Shown piece by piece: positions 39,638 to 49,848 of a DNA stretch of 64,000 nt. Position 1 is the first letter of the stretch. Every line of letters starts with the position of its first letter. The notes under the pieces are model-generated. The model made no database searches and was not told the DNA's origin. It was given only the letters and a program-made list of their open reading frames with translations. The stretch is from Collimonas arenae (GTDB lineage: Bacteria > Pseudomonadota > Gammaproteobacteria > Burkholderiales > Burkholderiaceae_D): contig NZ_CP013233.1 in assembly GCF_001584165.1 (NCBI RefSeq), positions 992,001 to 1,056,000 on the forward strand, written 5' to 3'. Made by a program: the position numbers and the translations under genes.

Positions 39638-40549
39638 ATGAGCAGCAAGCACCACCCGACCGGCCGCCAGATTTTTCTTGGTGGCTTGGCAATTGCCGTT
39701 ACGGGCGCAATTTTGTTTTCCGCCAAGGCGATCGTAGCCAAGCTGATATATCGCTATCCGGTCGATGCGGTATTGCTGATTACGTTTCGCATGTTGTTTG
39801 CGTTGCCGGTGTTTGCCGCGCTGGCGCTATGGAAAGCGCGTACCGAAGCGCCGTTGTCGAATGCAGACCGGGTGCGAATCGTGGTGCTGGGATTGATAGG
39901 CTATTACCTGTCGAGCTTCCTTGATTTCCTTGGCCTGCAATACATTTCGGCCGGACTGGAACGCCTGATATTGTTTTTGACGCCGTCGTTTGTGCTGCTG
40001 ATGTCGTTCCTGTTTTATCGACGCCGGGTGACCTGGCTGGAGTGGGCAGCGCTACTGATTTCGTATCTCGGTACGGTGCTGGTGTTCTTGCATGATGTGC
40101 GCCTGGGCGGCGCGAATATCGGCCTCGGCAGCGCGCTGGTGTTGGGTGCGGCAGTGAGCTACGCGTTGTACCTGATGTTGTCGGGCGAGCTGGTGAGCAG
40201 GGTGGGAGCGATGCGGCTGGTGGCGTATGCGATGTGCGTATCGTGCGTGGCCTGCATCCTGCAGTTCATGGTGCTGCGGCCGTTGCCGACATTGCTGCAG
40301 CAAGCGCCGCAAGTGTATGGCCTGTCGATCGTCAATGCCGTGTTTTGCACGGTGCTGCCGGTGTACCTGACGATGGTTGCGGTGGCGCGTATCGGCCCTG
40401 CAACGTCGGCCCAGGCCGGCATGGTGGGGCCCGTATCCACCTTGTTTTTGGGAGCGTTGATTTTGGATGAGCCGATTACCGCGATTCAATTGACCGGTAC
40501 CGGTTTGGTGTTGGTAGGTATTTACTTGATCTCAAAAAAGAAGCAATAA
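39638..40549 (+). CDS. EamA/DMT-family transporter
   Basis: 303 residues with ten hydrophobic segments in two similar halves, the drug/metabolite transporter pattern. Each half corresponds to an EamA domain (for example LVGIYLISKKK at the end, with GPATSAQAGMVGPVSTLF in the second half). It is an inner-membrane exporter, with the substrate unknown, often an amino acid or metabolite. It starts with an ATG at 39638 and is followed after 64 bases by the quinone reductase gene. Confidence 0.85.
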   Translation: MSSKHHPTGRQIFLGGLAIAVTGAILFSAKAIVAKLIYRYPVDAVLLITFRMLFALPVFAALALWKARTEAPLSNADRVRIVVLGLIGYYLSSFLDFLGLQYISAGLERLILFLTPSFVLLMSFLFYRRRVTWLEWAALLISYLGTVLVFLHDVRLGGANIGLGSALVLGAAVSYALYLMLSGELVSRVGAMRLVAYAMCVSCVACILQFMVLRPLPTLLQQAPQVYGLSIVNAVFCTVLPVYLTMVAVARIGPATSAQAGMVGPVSTLFLGALILDEPITAIQLTGTGLVLVGIYLISKKKQ

Positions 40550-40613
40550 AAATTCGAAAACCTGTACAAGGTTTCGCGGCAATCTGTCTTAATCATTAGG
40601 AGCGGGAGTAATC

Positions 40614-41588
40614 ATGGCAAAAGCAATCAGGATGTTCAAAACCGGCGGTCCCGAGGTAATGGAGTATGTCGATGTGGAAGTGGGTGATCCAGGTCCGGGT
40701 GAAGTGCGGATCAGACATGTCGCCTGCGGTTTGAATTTTATCGACGTCTACTTTCGCAGCGGCTTATATCCGCAGCCGCTGCCGGCCGGCCTCGGGCAGG
40801 AAGCAGCCGGGGTGATCGATGCGGTGGGCCCTGACGTGCGCCACGTGCAAGTCGGTGATCGCGTGTCCTATGCCACTCGTCCGAACGGCGCCTATTCCGA
40901 GTTACGCGTTATGCCCGCTGCTTTCCTGGTCAAGCTGCCTGACTCCATCAGTTTTGAAACAGCTGCTGCGATGACCCTGCAGGGTTTGACAGTGCAGTAT
41001 CTGTTCCGCCGCACCTTCCCGTTGCGTGGTGGCGAGACCATTCTGTTTCATGCCGCGGCAGGCGGCGTTGGCCTGATTGCCAGCCAGTGGGCCAAGGCGC
41101 TGGGTGTGACGATGATCGGCACCGTCAGTTCGGATGAAAAAGCAGCTTTGGCGACTGCCGCCGGTTGCGCGCATGTCATCAATTACAAGACCGAGAATTT
41201 TGTCGAGCGTGTACGTGAAATCACCGGCGGCAAGGGCGTGCCGGTTGTGTATGACTCGATCGGCAAGGATACCTTCATCGGCTCGCTGGACAGCCTGGCA
41301 CCGCTCGGCACCATGGTCAGTTTCGGCAATGCGTCAGGCGCGGTGCCGCCGTTCAGCCTGAATGAACTGGCGTCGCGCGGTTCGTTGACCATCACGCGGC
41401 CGTCGCTGCCCAGCTATATTTCCACCCGCGCCGACCTCGATGCCGCCGCAGCGGATTTATTTCATATGGTCGATAGCAAGCAAATCAAGATCGATATCAA
41501 TCAGCGTTACGCGTTGAAAGATGTGGCGCAGGCGCATGCCGATCTGGAAGCCCGAAAAACCACCGGCTCCACAATCCTGATTCCTTGA
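40614..41588 (+). CDS. qor: NADPH:quinone reductase (zinc-free MDR family)
   Basis: 324 residues of the medium-chain reductase fold. It binds NADPH through the pattern HAAAGGVGLIASQWAKALG near residue 145. The catalytic-domain start is IRHVACGLNFIDVYFRSGLY. The cysteine ligands for a catalytic zinc are absent, as in the quinone oxidoreductase branch. It is cytoplasmic and reduces quinones one electron at a time. An AGGAG site precedes the ATG at 40614. A 59-residue membrane protein follows in the same direction. Confidence 0.92.
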   Translation: MAKAIRMFKTGGPEVMEYVDVEVGDPGPGEVRIRHVACGLNFIDVYFRSGLYPQPLPAGLGQEAAGVIDAVGPDVRHVQVGDRVSYATRPNGAYSELRVMPAAFLVKLPDSISFETAAAMTLQGLTVQYLFRRTFPLRGGETILFHAAAGGVGLIASQWAKALGVTMIGTVSSDEKAALATAAGCAHVINYKTENFVERVREITGGKGVPVVYDSIGKDTFIGSLDSLAPLGTMVSFGNASGAVPPFSLNELASRGSLTITRPSLPSYISTRADLDAAAADLFHMVDSKQIKIDINQRYALKDVAQAHADLEARKTTGSTILIP

Positions 41589-41595
41589 GGCAGCG

Positions 41596-41775
41596 ATGAG
41601 CGACCCTTTGAAAGACCGGCCAGACGCCCATCTGGACAATCCGATGAATCATCCGGAAGAGCCGCCGACCGGCAGCGACGGTTCGCCCAAGTTCGGGCGT
41701 TTGCTGATCGTGCTGGTGCTGGTGGTGATCCTGATCGGGTTCATTACCTTTGCCAGCGAGTGGCTATACAGCTGA
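41596..41775 (+). CDS. Small single-pass membrane protein
   Basis: A 59-residue frame seven bases after qor, with GAGG close before its ATG. The first 33 residues are polar, acidic and Pro-rich (DNPMNHPEEPPTGSDGS) and are followed by one strong membrane helix (LLIVLVLVVILIGFITFA) and a short tail (SEWLYS). The N-terminus would lie in the cytoplasm or periplasm depending on charge; FGR before the helix suggests N-in. The function is unknown. Close spacing suggests translation with qor. It is too short to be caught by usual length filters. Confidence 0.75.
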   Translation: MSDPLKDRPDAHLDNPMNHPEEPPTGSDGSPKFGRLLIVLVLVVILIGFITFASEWLYS

Positions 41776-41813
41776 AGCCTGTAGCGAACCCAAGAACGGC
41801 ACAATAAAGCGTC

Positions 41814-41860
41814 CAATAAAAACGGCCCGCGTTCTCACTTTGGTGAGGCCGCAGGCCGTT
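41814..41860 (-). terminator. Terminator of the DUF4136 gene
   Basis: On the minus strand AACGGCC pairs with GGCCGTT, with further pairing inside (CTCAC with GTGAG), and the stem is followed by TTTTTATT. It lies 19 bases after the DUF4136 stop. Confidence 0.8.
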
Positions 41861-41878
41861 TGGGTAGTTAGGCTGAAG

Positions 41879-42510
41879 TTACAGCTTGTCGTCGACCTTC
41901 AGTTCAACCGTGTGCGGCACGCCACTTTTCCCAGGGAAATCGGTGAATGCGCTACGCACCAGATACGGCATCACCGCAGGCAGCGAATTGATCTTGCCTT
42001 CGCTGGTGACCGTGACGTCATACAATTTCTTGCCGTTGACGGCGCTGGTGATGGTGATGTTCAGGCGGCGCTGGAACAACTGGTAGTTGAAAGTGCGCTG
42101 GCCGACCACCTGCGGGCCATACCAGAACGGATCGTAGAACGGGCTATAGAAGCCAGGACGTCCCCAGCCGTAAGGGCCATAGGGGCCCCACATCGGATCG
42201 GCGACCACCGGTTCCGTTGCAAAGACCTCGCGTGAGGCAATATCGTATTTGAGCGCAACTTTCAATTGGGGCACAGCACTACCGGCCGACTGCGCGAATC
42301 CCAAGCGTTGCAATTCGCTGCCCACCAGGTTTTCATAATTCTTGTATTCCAGGTCATTTTCCTGTGCCGGGTGTGTTCGAATACGTACGACTTGTTCGGC
42401 AGGTCGGCAGGCCACTCGTTGAAGGCGGTAACGTCGCTGCGGATAACGGTAGCGCAACCGCCCAGCAACAGCATGAGTGCAGCGAAACAGAGACTGATAA
42501 TGCGTTTCAT
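41879..42510 (-). CDS. DUF4136-type lipoprotein, frameshifted in this sequence
   Basis: Starts with a lipoprotein signal (KRIISLCFAALMLLLGGCAT), the Cys near residue 19 being the likely acylation site. The frame shifts at 42369-42371, where a GGG run appears one base short; past it the rest reads AQENDLEYKNYENLVGSELQ to a stop at 41879. The joined protein is about 210 residues, typical for DUF4136. The mature region has a Pro/Gly/Tyr-rich turn (MWGPYGPYGWGRPGFYS). A membrane-attached protein of unknown role. It has its own terminator and is divergent from pepN. Confidence 0.8.
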
Positions 42511-43018
42511 TGTGATTCCTCTTCGTGGGGGGATGTGCAGAGCAATTCCGCGGTTTGCCTGGTCGGCATTGGCAGCTTCTGGCACATGTTTGGAGCATTG
42601 ATTCTGTCTGGCTGCCGAGGTCAATCGACATTGCGGCTGGCCAAGAACTATTCTAGCCAAGTCTCCATGGTGTTGCTTTATGGCTTTGTCACTTTCTGTA
42701 ACTGTGAGTGACGAGGGTGGCTGACAGATTGAAAGATCGTAATTTTATGATAATTTTCGGTGCTTGTGCCGATTCATCCCGCCGGACTCCTGTTTACCGT
42801 CAGATAATGGCCAAATCCTGTGAACGCGGCATTTCCATCTCAAATTGCATGAAGCTTCCGATTTTGATTGGTAGAATCACTGTCTGCCCGAATTTTTGAG
42901 ACTGACCAGCCACATTTGAGCGAGTCGCCGAGCGATCACTTGGCGGGCCAGCTCAGTTGCCGACTGTAGTTACCAACCATAGTTATCAACCTTAACCGTC
43001 ACCCTAACGATTACCCCT
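42511..43018. other. Intergenic region between the DUF4136 gene and pepN
   Basis: About 508 bases with no gene I can support. It must hold the divergent promoters of both genes. A TAGAAT box is seen on each strand (42650-42655 on the minus side and 42872-42877 on the plus side), but neither has a good -35 partner. The frame at 42708-42899 is not protein-like. Confidence 0.4.
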
Positions 43019-45728
43019 ATGCGCACCGATACCTCTGTCACGCCAACCACCATACATCGTAAGGACTACACCGTTCCCGCCTTCCTGGTCGACACCGTCG
43101 ACATGGGCTTCGATCTTGATCCCGCAGCGACTCACATTGCCACCCGCATCACCATGCGCCGCAATCCGGCCAGCGCGAGCAAGGAGATCGTGTTGTTCGG
43201 CGAGGAACTGGAACTGCTGCAACTGCGCCTCAACGGCAAGCAACTGAAGCCCAGCCAATACAAGCTGGAAGACGGCAAGCTGCGCATTCCATCGGCGCCG
43301 GCTAAGGTCGTGTTGGAGATTGAAACCCTGACCAAGCCAGAGAACAACACTTCGCTGATGGGCTTGTATGTATCCAACGGCAATTTCTTCACGCAATGCG
43401 AAGCCGAAGGCTTCCGCAAGATCACATATTTCCCGGATCGTCCCGATGTGATGGCCAAATACACCGTGATGCTGCGCGCCGACAAGAAGAAATATCCGGT
43501 GCTGCTGTCGAACGGTAATCTGATTGAAGAGGGCGACCTGCCGAACGGCCGTCATTACGCCAAATGGGAAGATCCGTTCAAGAAGCCGTCTTACCTGTTC
43601 GCGCTGGTGGCCGGCCAACTGGTCTGCCAGGAAGAAAAGTACACCTTGCAATCCGGCCGTGAAGTGCTGTTGCAGGTATGGGTCGAAGAGGGCAACCTGG
43701 ACAAGACCCAGCATGCGATGGATTCGCTGAAGAACAGCATCCGCTGGGACGAAGAGCGTTTTGGCCTGGAACTCGACCTGGATCGCTTCATGATCGTGGC
43801 GGTCGGCGATTTCAACATGGGCGCGATGGAAAACAAGGGCCTGAACATTTTTAACACCAAGTACGTATTGGCCAATTCGCGCATCGCCACCGACGTTGAC
43901 TACGCCAATATCGAGGCAGTGGTCGGCCACGAATATTTTCACAACTGGACCGGTAACCGCGTCACCTGCCGTGACTGGTTCCAGCTGTCGCTGAAGGAAG
44001 GCCTGACGGTGTTCCGCGACCAGGAATTCTCGGCCGATATGGTCGGCACCGATAGCGGCCGTGCGGTCAAGCGTATCGACGATGTGCGCGTCTTGCGTCA
44101 GGCCCAGTTCCCGGAGGATGCCGGCCCGATGGCGCACTCGGTGCGTCCTGACTCATATGTCGAGATCAACAATTTCTATACCGTCACGATTTATGAAAAG
44201 GGTGCGGAAGTGGTCCGTATGTACCAGACCCTGTTCGGCCGCGACGGTTTCCGCAAGGGCATGGATCTGTACTTCGAACGCCACGACGGCCAAGCGGTCG
44301 AGTGCGACGATTTCCGCGCCGCGATGGTCGACGCCAACGGCCGTGACCTGAGCCAATTCGAGCGCTGGTACAGCCAGGCCGGCACCCCACGGGTTCAGGT
44401 GCAGGCCAAGTATGACGCCGCCAAGAAGACGTATGAACTGACCTTGTCGCAAACCTGCGCACCGACGCCGGGACAAGCCAAGAAGCTGCCATTCCATATC
44501 CCGGTTGCGGTCGGTCTGCTCGATAGCGCCGGCAAGGACATGCCGCTGCGCTTGAGCACTGACGCCAAGGGTAAAGCGACCGCCGAGACCACCCGCGTGC
44601 TTGAACTGACCAAGGCGCAACAGACTTTCCGTTTTGTCGATGTTGCCGAACAACCGGTGCCGTCGATCCTGCGTAATTTTTCGGCGCCGGTAGTGCTGGA
44701 CGTTGAGTACACGGATGCCGAACTGGCGTTCTTGCTGGCACACGACAGCGATCCGTTCAATCGTTGGGAAGCCGGCCAGCGCCTGGCGACGCGCAGCTTG
44801 CTGTCGCTGACTGCAGCAGTGCAGGATGCATCGCAGGCTGGTCACGTAGTGGCGCTGGAAGAAGTTTTGAACAATGCGGCTTCGAACAGCGATGCCTTGG
44901 GCAAGGCCTTCGGTTTGATCCTCAACGATACGACGCTCGACGCTGCATTCCGCGAGCAAGCACTGACATTGCCGTCGGAAGCGCTGTTGGCCGAACAAAC
45001 CGAAGTAATCGATCCGCAAGCCATCCATCGTTCGCGTCAATACCTGCGCGGCAAATTGGGACAGGCATTGAAGGACGATCTGCTGGCGGCGTATCACGCC
45101 AACCAGACACCAGGCGCGTATAGCCGGACGCTGATGCATCCGGCAAGCGCGCGCTGAAAAATGTCGCGCTGGCATACCTGATCCAGGCCGACGATGCGGC
45201 CGCACATGAATTGGCGCAGCAGCAATACGACCACGCCAACAACATGACCGACCGCCTGGCGGCGCTGGTGGCGTTGACCAATAGCAGCGCGCCCGGCAAG
45301 GCTGCTGCATTGGAAAGTTCTACAAGGACTTCGAACAGGAAGCGCTGGTGATCGACAAGTGGTTCGCACTGCAAGCGACCGCGTATACTGCCGATATCGC
45401 CGCCATTCGCGCCTTGCTGGAACATCCGGCCTTCACGCTGAAAAACCCGAACCGCGCACGCAGCCTGATCTTCAGTTTCTGCAGCGGCAATCCAGCCAAT
45501 TTCCATGCGGCCGACGGCAGCGGTTATGAATTCTGGGCAGACCAGGTGATCGCGCTCAACGGCGTCAACCCGCAAGTCGCGGCGCGCCTGGCGCGCAGCC
45601 TGGATCGCTGGCGCAAATACGCGCCGGCGCTGCAGGAAAAAATGCGCAGCGCCCTGCAACGGGTGGCGGCAGCGCCAAACTTATCGAAGGATGTACTGGA
45701 AGTGATTGGCAAAGCACTCGCCAATTGA
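43019..45728 (+). CDS. pepN: Aminopeptidase N, two frameshifts in this sequence
   Basis: A cytoplasmic zinc aminopeptidase of the M1 family. The substrate-binding [15 protein letters not shown] lies near residue 275. The zinc site [14 protein letters not shown] with a glutamate 18 residues later (LSLKEGLTV) follows. The frame is broken at 45124-45125 (CC, expected CCC) and 45314-45316 (AAA, expected AAAA). Restoring both gives about 903 residues, normal for PepN, and the C-terminal helical domain then reads through ([19 protein letters not shown]). Without this the protein would lose its last 190 residues. Confidence 0.93.
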
Positions 45729-45798
45729 TTTTGGTTGCTTCGCCGTCATCGTGGCATACCATGCCGGCGGCGAACAGCTACAACAAAGAAAGAGCAAT

Positions 45799-46800
45799 AT
45801 GAAACGTGTCAGTCTTACGCAGCACCTGATCGAGCAACAGCGCTTGCACAACAGCATCCCGGCCGAATTGCGCCTGTTGATCGAAGTCGTGGGCCGTGCC
45901 TGCAAAACCATCAGCCATGCCGTCGGCAAGGGCGCACTGGGTGAAGTGCTGGGCAGCGCCGACAGCGAAAACGTGCAAGGCGAAGTGCAGAAGAAACTGG
46001 ATATCATTTCCAATGAAATCCTGCTCGAAGCCAATGAATGGGGCGGTCACCTGGCGGCGATGGCGTCGGAAGAAATGGAGTCGATCCATCCGATTCCAAA
46101 TCGCTATCCGCAAGGCGAATACATGCTGTTGTTCGATCCGCTCGACGGCTCCAGCAACATCGACGTGAACGTCTCGATCGGCACCATTTTCTCGGTGCTG
46201 AAGGCGCCGGACGGCATGAAGACGCCGACCGAGCAGGATTTCATGCAAGCCGGACGCAAGCAGGTCGCCGCCGGTTATGCAGTGTATGGCCCGCAGACCA
46301 TGCTAGTGCTGACTACCGGCAATGGCGTGCATTGCTTCACGCTGGATCGTGAAATGGGTTCGTGGGTCCTGACCCAGCGGGACATGCAGATCCCGGCCGA
46401 GACCAAGGAATTTGCGATCAACGCATCCAATGCACGCCACTGGCATCCGCCGGTCACGCGCTACGTCAATGAGATGCTGGCCGGCACCACCGGTCCGCGT
46501 CAAAAGGATTTCAACATGCGCTGGATCGCCTCGATGGTGGCCGATGTCCATCGCATTTTGAATCGTGGCGGCATTTTCATGTATCCGGCCGATGCGCGTG
46601 AACCGGATAAGCCAGGCAAGCTGCGCCTGATGTATGAAGCCAATCCGATGGCCTTTATCGTCGAGCAGGCCGGTGGCGCTGCGACCGACGGCAAACAGGC
46701 GATCCTGGATATCCAGCCGGAGAAGCTGCACCAGCGCGTGCCGGTGTTCCTTGGTTCCAAGAGTGAAGTCGAACTGGTGACGCGCTACCACCAGGAGTAA
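45799..46800 (+). CDS. fbp: Fructose-1,6-bisphosphatase class 1
   Basis: 333 residues. Removes the 1-phosphate of fructose 1,6-bisphosphate in gluconeogenesis. The metal site is [17 protein letters not shown] near residue 115, and the late substrate loop is [18 protein letters not shown]. The start at 45799 ([15 protein letters not shown]) is the family start; the longer frame adds only pepN-linked leader. It is 70 bases after pepN in the same direction. Confidence 0.97.
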   Translation: MKRVSLTQHLIEQQRLHNSIPAELRLLIEVVGRACKTISHAVGKGALGEVLGSADSENVQGEVQKKLDIISNEILLEANEWGGHLAAMASEEMESIHPIPNRYPQGEYMLLFDPLDGSSNIDVNVSIGTIFSVLKAPDGMKTPTEQDFMQAGRKQVAAGYAVYGPQTMLVLTTGNGVHCFTLDREMGSWVLTQRDMQIPAETKEFAINASNARHWHPPVTRYVNEMLAGTTGPRQKDFNMRWIASMVADVHRILNRGGIFMYPADAREPDKPGKLRLMYEANPMAFIVEQAGGAATDGKQAILDIQPEKLHQRVPVFLGSKSEVELVTRYHQE

Positions 46801-46949
46801 TGGGATGGGGCGTACACGTGCGGCCTTGGTTGCGGATCGACCGGGCCGGCGCGGGGCGTCAAGGCAGTGAGCGCCCAGTCGATGTAAAATTGCACGCCGT
46901 CGGCATCAGCTGCTTGCAGTAACGATTATTTATATACAAGAGGAACAGA

Positions 46950-47234
46950 TTGAAAACAGCACTAATCGGAGAGAAAGACGTCCCCGAATTTGATCACGAT
47001 ATCATGACCAATTTGCTGGTCACGACGGTGGAATTGAACATCGTCCGGCAAGAAGAGATGTTGATCGGCATCCGCAATGCAAAACAGGAAATCTATCGCG
47101 TTATCGGCGCTTCCAGCAGCAAGCAATACAACAATGCCTCGGAAGAACTGGAAGACCTGGGTTTGAACAATGAACTGGAAGAAGCCGATCGCGCCAAGAA
47201 TGGCTACGACGCAATTTTCGGTTTGACCAAGTAA
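46950..47234 (+). CDS. Conserved hypothetical protein, 94 residues, TTG start
   Basis: I do not recognise a function. The reading frame begins at a TTG at 46950 with AAGAGGA five bases upstream, a better site than any ATG here. The protein is acidic and helical, with VTTVELNIVRQEEMLIGIRN near residue 25 and ending DRAKNGYDAIFGLTK. No membrane helix or signal is visible. It lies 149 bases after fbp and is probably expressed on its own. Two small inverted repeats follow at 47235-47280. Confidence 0.65.
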   Translation: MKTALIGEKDVPEFDHDIMTNLLVTTVELNIVRQEEMLIGIRNAKQEIYRVIGASSSKQYNNASEELEDLGLNNELEEADRAKNGYDAIFGLTK

Positions 47235-47498
47235 GCAGGAGTTCACATCCTGCTGATGCTGTCGGCTCGATGAGCCGGCAGTGTTCATTATGACAACAAG
47301 GATTGCGTATGTCTGATCCTTGTTTCAATTCCGATCCTGTCCGAGCTCAACCGATTCCGCCGTTTTTTCAATCATCAGCAACGCTCTGGCGCCCCGCGAG
47401 TCCTCCTCATCGTTTGAATTTCCCATCTATAACAATATTCGGTAAGGCGGTCCTGTCCCTGTCCGATTAAATACGCAGAAATTGCCATTTCTGGTATT
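47235..47498. other. Intergenic region with stem-loops after the 94-residue gene
   Basis: GCAGGA-N7-TCCTGC lies directly after the stop at 47235-47253, and CGGCTC-GA-TGAGCCG follows near 47264-47277. Neither has a T run. Nothing else is recognised before the 28-bp palindrome. Confidence 0.4.
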
Positions 47499-47526
47499 CA
47501 TTATATTTCCATATGGAAATATAATG
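47499..47526. promoter_or_regulatory. Perfect 28-bp palindrome upstream of the DUF2726 gene
   Basis: The left arm CATTATATTTCCAT is exactly the reverse complement of the right arm, with no mismatch and no spacer. It ends 29 bases before the DUF2726 ATG, within the likely promoter or leader. It could be the operator of a dimeric regulator or a cruciform/hairpin. The surrounding sequence does not repeat it. Confidence 0.6.
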
Positions 47527-47555
47527 GCGGCTGTCTTCATCCAGGGAAAAGAACA

Positions 47556-48113
47556 ATGAAAGCAATCATCGCATTGGCGGTGCTCACGATCATCATGATG
47601 GCCGTGATTGCCGTGCTGACCAGAGAGAAGCAGGCGACTGTGCAGAAGCGCCGCGAATACGTCAAGAAAAAGCCGTTATCGAACAACGAACAAGTCATGT
47701 ACTGGCGCTTGATCGGGGCGCTGCCGGACCACATGGTGCTGACGCAAGTCAGTTTGGGCCGCTGCCTGGGTACCAAGGACAGCGTGGGTCTCGATACCTT
47801 GACGTCGAAGAGTCTGGATTTCGTGATTTGCGATAAAGCTAGCGATGTGGTTGCCGTGGTTGAGCTGGATAACAAGACGCACAACCACAAGACATTCAGC
47901 AAGGAAGACGAGAAAAAATACAAGGCATTGAAAAACGCCGGCATCGATATCATCCGGTGGCGCGCCAGTTCGCTGCCAAGCGAAGCCGATATCCGTGAGC
48001 GCTTCACCTTGATGGATCCCACCAAGAAATTGCGGGCGGTAAAAGCCAAAACCCATCAGACCAGCATTTTCGGAATCGGCATCGGCAAATACAGGAATAC
48101 TGGCGCCGGCTGA
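47556..48113 (+). CDS. DUF2726 protein with N-terminal membrane helix
   Basis: 185 residues. Residues 2-22 form one membrane helix (AIIALAVLTIIMMAVIAVL), followed by a basic stretch and then a DUF2726 domain. That domain has a restriction-endonuclease-like core: LDFVICDKASDVVAVVELDN, giving a D...E-x-D/N-type acidic pair, and later KKYKALKNAGIDIIRWRAS. Whether it cuts DNA is not shown for the family. It would face the cytoplasm if N-out. The gene stands alone, 42 bases from the converging GGDEF gene, with the perfect palindrome just upstream. Confidence 0.8.
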   Translation: MKAIIALAVLTIIMMAVIAVLTREKQATVQKRREYVKKKPLSNNEQVMYWRLIGALPDHMVLTQVSLGRCLGTKDSVGLDTLTSKSLDFVICDKASDVVAVVELDNKTHNHKTFSKEDEKKYKALKNAGIDIIRWRASSLPSEADIRERFTLMDPTKKLRAVKAKTHQTSIFGIGIGKYRNTGAG

Positions 48114-48154
48114 CCAGGAATTTTACGATCGCAAGGGCTGCCCGCGTAGTTGCT

Positions 48155-49557
48155 TTAAGCAGTGATCACACAATTGCGTCCCATATCCTTGGCTCGGTAA
48201 AGCCGTTCATCTGCTGCGCGGAATATCGTATCTATGCTAGTGCCGTCGTGGCCGAACTGCGAGACGCCGATGCTGACGGTGAGCGCCAGTTTGGGTATCA
48301 GGATGCTCTCGAACACGGCGTTTTCGGTTGCCGACCTGACCCGTTCGCCGATCGTCACGGCGACATCCATGGTGGTTTGCGGCAGCAGGATCATGAATTC
48401 CTCGCCGCCCATGCGGGCGATGCTGTCATAGGGGCGGATTGCATCTAGGCTCTGCTGCACGAATCCTTGCAGGACTTCATCGCCGATCTGGTGGCCATAA
48501 TGGTCATTGATCGATTTAAAATTATCCAGGTCGAGGGCCAGCAGAGAAAAGGGCAGGTTGTCACGCTTGGCCCGTGCTATTTCAGCATCGACCCGATCAA
48601 TGAAATGGCGGCGATTGGCTGCGCCGGTCAGCGGATCGGTTGATGCCAGGTGTGCCAGCATCTGATTGCTGCGTTGCAGTTCCTGGATCGCGCTTTCCGT
48701 TTTTACCATCGCCATCGCCAGGCGATTCACCATTTCTTCCTGGCTGTAGACTTTGGCGAAGGAGCGCGTTGTGTGGAAGGCCTGGATAATGCCGTAGCTG
48801 AGGAAGAAAAATCCGCCGGCAAAGATGGCATGCGCCAGCCACCACATATGATTCCAGGGCGGCCAAGGATGAAGGCTAGCGAGGATAGGCCGAACATGGT
48901 GATCGAGATTCCGAACACAGTCATCAGCGGCGAACGAATCCTGCCTATCAGCATCAGTGTGACATTTATCGCGGAAAAGGCCAGCGCGCCGCCCTCCATC
49001 GTCAACCGCACCACCGGATTGCCGGCAATCGGCGAGTAAGCCAGGATGGCAACCAGGATATTGACCAGCAGGAAGGCCGCTATCCATATCAGCCATCTGC
49101 GTGGAGCGGCGCGTTGTCCCGGGCTATCGGCTTCCTGGTTGAACGACAGCAGGCCAATCAGCAGCAGGATCGCCATCGCAAGGCGGGATGCCGGTCCGTA
49201 CAGCAGGAACAGCCAGATATTGTGGTGGGCCATGCCGGTGAAGGCGCCATGCAGCGCATAGATCGCGGTAAATCCCAGAAAGGCCAGTGTCAGCCAGCGC
49301 AACAGCGGTTCACCTGACGATTGGTAGCATCGCCAGCTCACATATGTGACAAACACTCCCTCCAACGTAGCTGCGGCGATCGCCATTTCGTGGAACAGGT
49401 GGTTCTCGAATTTGAGGGCCGGGTCCTGGAAGAAGTACAGGTAGGCGATCAGGACGATGGGAGACAGGGCAAATCCTGCAATCAGCAATTTCGCGTACAG
49501 CTTGGTCACACGACGGATTGCTTCTGGCTGTTCTCCGATTTTTGTGCTCATGTCCAT
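48155..49557 (-). CDS. Membrane diguanylate cyclase (GGDEF), frameshifted in this sequence
   Basis: The restored protein is about 467 residues. The first 280 or so form about eight membrane helices (ALSPIVLIAYLYFF, LLYGPASRLAMAILLLIGLL and others). A GGDEF domain follows, with the active site RMGGEEF and, five residues before it, RPYD, the RxxD inhibitory site. The frame shifts at 48856-48858 (GGG, expected GGGG). The start at 49557 (MDMSTKIG) has GAAGG six bases upstream. It should make c-di-GMP in response to an unknown membrane signal. It converges with the DUF2726 gene. Confidence 0.85.
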
Positions 49558-49848
49558 ATGCATCCTTCGAAGCGATGATGGCTTGCTCACTGATGTGCCC
49601 AATTTGCGACAGGTTGTCAACACAGAGCATTGCTGTGGAAAACAAATTCTTACAAGCAAGGTAACAAACATTCGGGCCCGCGGGTAGGGGGGGCGAAGAA
49701 TATTTCTCGGCGCAACGGCAATGGCCTTCAATCATTAATAAAACGACATGATTGCGCAGCTGTGCCCGTTGACGATTTTTCGGTTGGCGGAATGGAGTGT
49801 CTGGGTTGTTAATCAGGAATGATCACGCGTCATCGTTCAATTGCGATC

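Noticed and set aside
42708-42899. 63-residue rightward frame before pepN
   Set aside because: No ribosome site and no protein-like pattern; lies where promoters are expected.
43004-44137. 377-residue frame antisense to pepN
   Set aside because: Covers the pepN active-site region; no independent evidence.
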